Shown here in pieces: positions 6,572 through 11,025 of a stretch of 11,025 nt of DNA; the stretch's first letter is position 1, and each line of letters starts with the position of its first letter. Under the pieces are notes generated by a model that did no database searches, was not told the origin of the DNA, and worked only from the letters and a program-made list of their open reading frames with translations. Source of the stretch: Phycisphaerales bacterium (GTDB lineage: Bacteria > Planctomycetota > Phycisphaerae > Sedimentisphaerales > Anaerohalosphaeraceae). Both the position numbers and the translations under genes were made by a program. The DNA is taken from contig PMBP01000227.1 of assembly GCA_003152975.1 (NCBI GenBank), positions 1 to 11,025 of the forward strand, given 5' to 3'.

Positions 6572-6601
6572 TTGTATCGGAACTGACAAAAAAGTTATAA
6601 T
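6572..6601 (+). promoter_or_regulatory. Predicted promoter for the secreted-protein gene
   Basis: A perfect TATAAT (6596-6601) follows a poor -35 candidate TTGTAT (6572-6577) at 18 bases. It points toward the large secreted-protein gene, whose ATG lies 331 bases further on, so the transcript would have a long leader. The -10 match in GC-rich DNA makes chance less likely, but the weak -35 limits confidence. Confidence 0.45.
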
Positions 6602-6931
6602 ACAGTGTAACCTATGCCTTTGGAAAGAGAGACGGAGAGAAGTTCGTGGAGGAAGTTTGTAACGATGAGTATGCAATCCTCGCTTGTTCCCCCGCGCGAT
6701 GCTTTCCCCGCGCTTGACCGTGGCATGATTCGCACCCGCAGGATTCGGCATCGCTGATTTTGACCCGCGCACGGTAACAACCAAACAATATGAAACAGCA
6801 GGACGAAGTCAACCGGGCATAGTCTCCGCGCAGATTGACGCGATTTTGGCCGTTGTCGCTTCACGACACGGATTCGATAATCGATCGTCTTTGGAACGAG
6901 GTAAGAGAGAACGAGTTGAGGAGACAAGAAC

Positions 6932-9900
6932 ATGAATGCAAAAACTGTATTGTGTTTGTCCATGATTGTGATGGTGTCGCCGGCGGCGCTGGCGATTATC
7001 GCCGGTTTCAACGCCGACATCCACATGGACATTCCGGGAGCCGTCGCCAACGATTTCCATATCGAAGGCACCCTCAAATCCGGCGCGATCGGGGGCAACT
7101 GGAATCGTCCGCCGATCTTAGTCGGTCACATCGACGGGGCGTTTCCGACCTTTACTTACATCATCACCCCAGACCCGACAAACCCAGACCAGAATGCGTA
7201 CAAATTCAGGGCCGATTGGAACGGATTCGCTTACAGGTATTGCGAGATCCTGCATGTGGGGTTGTTCTTCGACCTGGAGTGCCATAATCTCGTGTACGAT
7301 CTGGTCGGCTGGTGGACCTTCAACGGCCAGCGTCTGGGCGGTTTCAACGGAGGGGCGATTCCCATTTCGGGATTTATCGTCCAGGACCTGCCCGATCAGG
7401 GCCCCCAGCAGATGCGAATCCGGAATGACTCGCAGCTTGGCGGCGGAGGCGGCGGTGGCGGAATTGGATCCGGCATCCCGCTGGAGATTCAGCAGCTACA
7501 GCTTGTAGTCATGCCCCGTGAGATGGCCCTGGAGATGTTCGGCGGATCGCTCGAAAACATCTTCCCCGAATTGCGTCTCGGCGGAATGCAGGAACAATTG
7601 CCGTGGATTCCGGTGGCCAATGCCCGCGGTCCGATCAACACGGACAATCCGCTGAAGTTTATGCCCGACAGCTTCTTCGATATCTTCCTGGAAGTCGGTA
7701 TTCCGGGTTCGGGCAACGGCTTGTTCCCGGTCGAGCCGATGCACATCGAGCCCGGGGGCGTCCTGTTATCGCGGATGCTGATGGCTTTCACGGACAATAC
7801 CGGCCAGGTTCAGGATCACCGATGGGTCTGGCACATGCACGAAGGGCACCCGCTCGGGGATCTGGGCGACGCGCCCGACAGCACCAACCATACGGGCGTT
7901 GCGATGACGGCCTATCCTCCGGGAGGACCGATGGGCGTGCAGGCGAATTACCCGACCGTCTTTATGGGCCCGGCGCCGTTCGGCCCGATGCACATGAATC
8001 CGCAGGCGATCTTTCTGGGGGCGAATGTCTCACCGGAAATGGATGCCGATCTGCCGCCGGATCTGGACGGCCCGACGAACATCAACCCGCCGGCCAACCT
8101 GGCTAATCAGGACGGTTTTGATGACGGCGTGTTGCCGTTCCAGCTCAAGCCGTGTCAGATGAACCGCTTCCAGTATATCGTCACCGTCAATCAACCGGTG
8201 GTTCAGCAGATGTTCGTCAATGTCTGGTTCGACTGGAACCGCGACGGCGACTGGGACGACACACTGCAGTGTGCCGCCGGCGTGGCGCCGTCGCCCGAAT
8301 GGGCCGTACAGAATCAGGTTGTTCCCACAGGAGCCGTCGGTCAATTCGTGATGATCACGCCCCCCTTCATGGCGTGGTTCCCGGCCGGGGCTCCCGTGTC
8401 CGATACCTGGATGCGGATCACAATTGCCGAACAGCCGTGGATTCCGCCGATGCCGCCGGTTCTATTGGGCTATGGCGGTTCCGGCCCGCAGGGCGGGTAC
8501 AAGTTCGGCGAAACCGAAGATTACTACCTGAGGTTCGAGTTCCCGCCGGATCAGGATTTCGGCGATGCACCCGATGGGTTCGTGCCCGGATATCCGACGC
8601 TGCTGGCCAATAACGGCGCCCGGCATACGGTTGTACCGGGAATGTTTCTGGGGAACCTGATCGACGCCGAGTTTGACGGTCAGCCGAACGCAAACGCCAC
8701 CGGTGACGATCTCAATAATCTGGCGGATGAAGACGGCGTGGCGTTTGTCACGCCCCTGGTCGCCGGCCAGCCCGCGAAAATTGTCGTTACCGCTTCGGCC
8801 AACGGATTGCTCCAGGCGTGGTTCGATTACAATCAGAACAAGAGCTGGGGCGACGCCGGTGAGCAGATCGCTACGGATTTGGCGCTGAATGCCGGTCCCA
8901 ATTCGATCGGCTTCACCGTTCCGGCCACGGCCGTCCCCGGCCAGACCTTCGCGCGGTTCCGTTTCAGCAGCGTCAAGGGATTACCGTTCTATGGCCCGGC
9001 GCCCGACGGCGAAGTGGAAGACTACATGGTCAAGATCGAAAAACCCGCAATCGAGATTGACAGCTACGACGATGTCAGCGCGGAAATCGAATTGACCAGT
9101 CCCGACGGGACTGCGCAATCGATCCCGGCCAACGGATCGGCCAAGATGAATGTCTATTTTGAAGGACCTGCCGAAGGCGATGCCAACGACAGCGACGGCG
9201 ACGGCCTCGATGATGTCAAGACCGAGATGGTCGCACTGAATCTGGCCGGCACCGCCCCGCTGGGTCCCTTTACCATTAAGTTGAGAGCCGCACCGGCCTC
9301 GACAGGCGAGATGGAAGAAACGGTCAACAACACCCCCGGCACGCTGGATGTGCCGCCCTTTACCGCGGTGGGAACCATCGACAGCTTCTTCGATATCTAT
9401 GTCGAAGTGACTCTGGGGACCAACACCTTTACGACGGCCAATCCGTTGCGCGTTCGCGGCAACCTGACGCACAAACCCGCCAATCCATGCGATGTATTGA
9501 TCGGCCAGAACAGCGAGCCGCTGATTGATGTGACGGGTCAGCCGATAGGATACCGCGTCAAGCTGTCCGAGTTGGTCCTGGTTCGCTGCAAGCTGGACTG
9601 GGGGGATGCGCCCGACGGCGATTTTGCCCCAGGATATCCCACGCTGGCGATCCATAACGGCGCCCGGCACGAGATCGATCCGAAGATTTTCCTGGGCAAC
9701 CTGATCGATCCGGAGCGCGACGGCCAGCCGAATGCGACGGCCACCGGCGACGACATCAACAACCTGGCCGACGAAGACGGCGTCAAGTTCCTCACTTGGC
9801 CGCTGGTCCCGGGCAAGTGGGCCAAGATCCAGGTGACGGCCTCGGTCAACGGCCTGTTGTACGGCTGGATTGATTACGGCGCGGATAACTCCTGGGCCGA

Positions 9901-10849
9901 GACCGGCGATCAGGTCTTCAATGCCAAGCCGCTGGTCGCGGGCACTCAGACGCTGCCGTTCTATGTGCCGATCACGGCCAAGGCCAACAGCACCACCTTT
10001 GCGCGATTCCGATTCACGCGGAGCACGGTGGCGATCAGCTATGACGGGTATTGCCCCAACGGCGAGGTGGAAGATTACCAGGTCAAGATCGGCGAAAATT
10101 GCGGCATCAAGTGGGTCCAGTTGCCCGACACGACGCCCAACGGCATCGATATCGCCGTCGATCAGCAATGGACGCTGGCCGACGACTTCTTGTGCACCAG
10201 CGTCGATAAGATCACCGATGTTCACCTGTGGGGGTCGTGGCTCAGGGACCAGAAGGGTGCGATCAAGAAGATCCACCTGAGCATCCACAGCGACGATCCG
10301 GTCGGTCCGGAAGGCACCGATCCTCAGAATGAATGGTCCAAACCCGACAAGCTGCTCTGGCAAGGCGATTTCTTCCCCGGCGATTTCACGGAGAAGCTAT
10401 ACGCCAAACTGCCCGAGGGCGAATACTGGTGGGATCCGATGATGGATGTCGGTCCCATCCCGGGCGGCGACCACGAGATCTGGCAGGTCGATATCAAGAT
10501 CGATCCGGAAAAGGCCTTCCTGCAGGATGGGAGCCGGGAAAAGCCGATCGTGTATTGGCTGGATGTCCATGTGGAAGCGTCGGATGGTCGTTTTGGCTGG
10601 AAGACGCGGAGATGGCCGGATCACTTCAATGATGATGCGGTGGCGACGCTGGCCAATCAGCCGGCGCTGCTCTGGAACGAACTGCATTATCCGCCGCAAC
10701 ATCCGTACTACCAGAACAGCATCGACATGGCCTTCGCGATCACGGCCCGCGAATTCTGTTGCGGCTCGGCGGACCTCAACTGCGACGGGCTGGTGGATCT
10801 GGCGGACTTTGCGATCTTCGCATCGCAGTGGCTGCAGTTGGTTCCGTAA
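6932..10849 (+). CDS. Large secreted GEVED-module protein with dockerin-like C-terminus
   Basis: 1305-residue exported surface or extracellular protein; the start has a GAGGAG ribosome site. A signal peptide ends at ALA (about residue 21). Order: N-terminal domain to about 169; eight-glycine linker (170-177); domain with PDSFFDIF (245-252); GEVED module 1 (311-531, with WFDWNRDGDWDD at 432-443 and GETEDY at 526); module 2 (542-702, GEVEDY at 693); a second DSFFDI domain (about 715-888) carrying an acidic NDSDGDGLDD calcium-type motif (752-761); module 3 (889-1053, GEVEDY at 1044); a domain beginning CGIKWVQLPDTTPN (about 1057-1277) like the DUF7901-type region of planctomycete surface proteins; and a single dockerin-like loop with ligands Asp1281, Asn1283, Asp1285 and Asp1292. 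No catalytic motif is visible. A structural, adhesive or ligand-binding role is likely, but none is proven. It has no clear tie to the divergent head operon. Confidence 0.9.
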   Translation: MNAKTVLCLSMIVMVSPAALAIIAGFNADIHMDIPGAVANDFHIEGTLKSGAIGGNWNRPPILVGHIDGAFPTFTYIITPDPTNPDQNAYKFRADWNGFAYRYCEILHVGLFFDLECHNLVYDLVGWWTFNGQRLGGFNGGAIPISGFIVQDLPDQGPQQMRIRNDSQLGGGGGGGGIGSGIPLEIQQLQLVVMPREMALEMFGGSLENIFPELRLGGMQEQLPWIPVANARGPINTDNPLKFMPDSFFDIFLEVGIPGSGNGLFPVEPMHIEPGGVLLSRMLMAFTDNTGQVQDHRWVWHMHEGHPLGDLGDAPDSTNHTGVAMTAYPPGGPMGVQANYPTVFMGPAPFGPMHMNPQAIFLGANVSPEMDADLPPDLDGPTNINPPANLANQDGFDDGVLPFQLKPCQMNRFQYIVTVNQPVVQQMFVNVWFDWNRDGDWDDTLQCAAGVAPSPEWAVQNQVVPTGAVGQFVMITPPFMAWFPAGAPVSDTWMRITIAEQPWIPPMPPVLLGYGGSGPQGGYKFGETEDYYLRFEFPPDQDFGDAPDGFVPGYPTLLANNGARHTVVPGMFLGNLIDAEFDGQPNANATGDDLNNLADEDGVAFVTPLVAGQPAKIVVTASANGLLQAWFDYNQNKSWGDAGEQIATDLALNAGPNSIGFTVPATAVPGQTFARFRFSSVKGLPFYGPAPDGEVEDYMVKIEKPAIEIDSYDDVSAEIELTSPDGTAQSIPANGSAKMNVYFEGPAEGDANDSDGDGLDDVKTEMVALNLAGTAPLGPFTIKLRAAPASTGEMEETVNNTPGTLDVPPFTAVGTIDSFFDIYVEVTLGTNTFTTANPLRVRGNLTHKPANPCDVLIGQNSEPLIDVTGQPIGYRVKLSELVLVRCKLDWGDAPDGDFAPGYPTLAIHNGARHEIDPKIFLGNLIDPERDGQPNATATGDDINNLADEDGVKFLTWPLVPGKWAKIQVTASVNGLLYGWIDYGADNSWAETGDQVFNAKPLVAGTQTLPFYVPITAKANSTTFARFRFTRSTVAISYDGYCPNGEVEDYQVKIGENCGIKWVQLPDTTPNGIDIAVDQQWTLADDFLCTSVDKITDVHLWGSWLRDQKGAIKKIHLSIHSDDPVGPEGTDPQNEWSKPDKLLWQGDFFPGDFTEKLYAKLPEGEYWWDPMMDVGPIPGGDHEIWQVDIKIDPEKAFLQDGSREKPIVYWLDVHVEASDGRFGWKTRRWPDHFNDDAVATLANQPALLWNELHYPPQHPYYQNSIDMAFAITAREFCCGSADLNCDGLVDLADFAIFASQWLQLVP
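8555..9037 (+). repeat. GEVED module copy (second of three)
   Basis: Encodes residues 542-702, running from DFGDAPDG to GEVEDYMVKI. Its first half is nearly superimposable on the copy at 9596-10090: both share GDAPDG, PGYPTL, NGARH, FLGNLID, DGQPNA, ATGDD, NNLADEDGV and later FARFRF. This is an internal duplication within the gene. The first module (7862-8524) is more diverged and longer. Confidence 0.8.
9596..10090 (+). repeat. GEVED module copy (third of three)
   Basis: Encodes residues 889-1053, running from DWGDAPDG to GEVEDYQVKI. It pairs with the copy at 8555-9037. Its aspartate-rich turn is altered (GWIDYGADNSWAETGDQ in place of the AWFDYNQNKSWGDAGEQ of module 2), so calcium binding may differ between copies. 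Confidence 0.8.
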
Positions 10850-10899
10850 GGGTTGCGGATCCCGTCGCCCGCTGAAGGGCGCGATGATTCATAGACCGT

Positions 10900-10926
10900 G
10901 GCCGGGCGTCGATTCGGCGCCCGGCC
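10900..10926 (+). terminator. Probable terminator of the secreted-protein gene
   Basis: GGCCGGGCGTC (10900-10910) pairs with GGCGCCCGGCC (10916-10926): eleven pairs including one G-U, with a five-base loop. It lies 50 bases after the TAA stop at 10849. The following GCATTGTATT is only mildly T-rich, so it may be a weak or factor-assisted terminator. Confidence 0.65.
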
Positions 10927-10947
10927 GCATTGTATTCCGGCCCGATA

Positions 10948-11000
10948 ATTTTCTCATTTGAGAGAAAATGACGACCATCATATCGAATGGGTAATATAAT
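10948..11000. promoter_or_regulatory. AT-rich palindrome and TATAAT box near the window end
   Basis: ATTTTCTC (10948-10955) and GAGAAAAT (10962-10969) form a perfect eight-base inverted repeat with a six-base loop. A perfect TATAAT follows at 10995-11000. Together they could be an operator and promoter for a gene beyond the window. No good -35 at the usual distance was found, so the promoter call is tentative. Confidence 0.3.
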
Positions 11001-11025
11001 CCTCTTGACGAACGGCGTCCGTTGC

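Larger units (their letters stand above)
6246..6931. other. Divergent intergenic region
   Basis: 686 bases between the divergent head operon and the large secreted-protein gene. It holds the portal ribosome site, an inverted repeat at 6315-6344, an AT-rich stretch (about 6350-6450) and a right-facing TATAAT box at 6596. After that comes a leader of about 320 bases that contains a short frame (6665-6757, 30 codons, ATGAGTATGCAA start) with a good GGAGGAAG ribosome site at 6648-6655. No convincing promoter for the head operon could be picked on the minus strand. No tRNA, terminase gene or gene remnant was recognised. Minus-strand frames crossing this area do not read like proteins. Confidence 0.6.

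Noticed and set aside
6595..7098. Minus-strand frame of 167 codons across the intergenic region
   Set aside because: It overlaps the start and signal peptide of the secreted protein, and the residues look random with basic low-complexity stretches. No support for coding.
8981..10363. Minus-strand frame of 460 codons inside the secreted-protein gene
   Set aside because: Its apparent repeats mirror the duplicated GEVED modules on the coding strand. It has no ribosome site or independent motif.

Overview
The window looks like chromosomal DNA of a planctomycete, most likely a Phycisphaerae-type lineage. The best evidence is the large secreted protein on the right. It strings together GEVED-type modules, a C-terminal domain of the kind seen in planctomycete surface proteins, and a single terminal dockerin-like calcium loop, a combination typical of that group. 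Coding regions are GC-rich throughout, while the gaps inside the minus-strand operon contain strikingly AT-rich patches.

Layout: (1) 2-1096, plus strand: 3' part of a PAS sensor histidine kinase, cut by the window edge. (2) 6245-1129, minus strand: a compact six-gene operon of phage-head type. In transcription order it encodes an SPP1 gp6-like portal protein, a coiled-coil scaffold-like protein, an SU10/DUF5309-type major capsid protein, a probable head-completion (connector) protein, a small one-pass membrane coiled-coil protein, and a lipoprotein whose start codon overlaps the previous stop codon (ATGA). All six starts have good Shine-Dalgarno sequences. For the portal, scaffold and capsid genes these place the true start downstream of the longest open frame. 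(3) 6246-6931: a 686-base divergent intergenic region with a perfect TATAAT box facing right. (4) 6932-10849, plus strand: a 1305-residue secreted modular protein. (5) 10850-11025: a strong GC-rich hairpin, probably its terminator, then an AT-rich palindrome and another TATAAT box.

The most notable feature is the head operon. It has portal, scaffold and capsid genes that appear intact, but no terminase, prohead protease, tail, lysis enzyme, integrase or replication gene lies on either side. It is instead closed in by host-type genes on the opposite strand. It could be a decayed prophage, a satellite-like element or a domesticated capsid cassette; the sequence alone does not decide. The capsid cistron is bracketed by RNA hairpins: one starts directly after the scaffold stop codon, and a pair of mutually exclusive hairpins follows the capsid stop codon. 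These could set the relative amounts of the head proteins. No tRNA, rRNA, CRISPR array or insertion sequence was seen.
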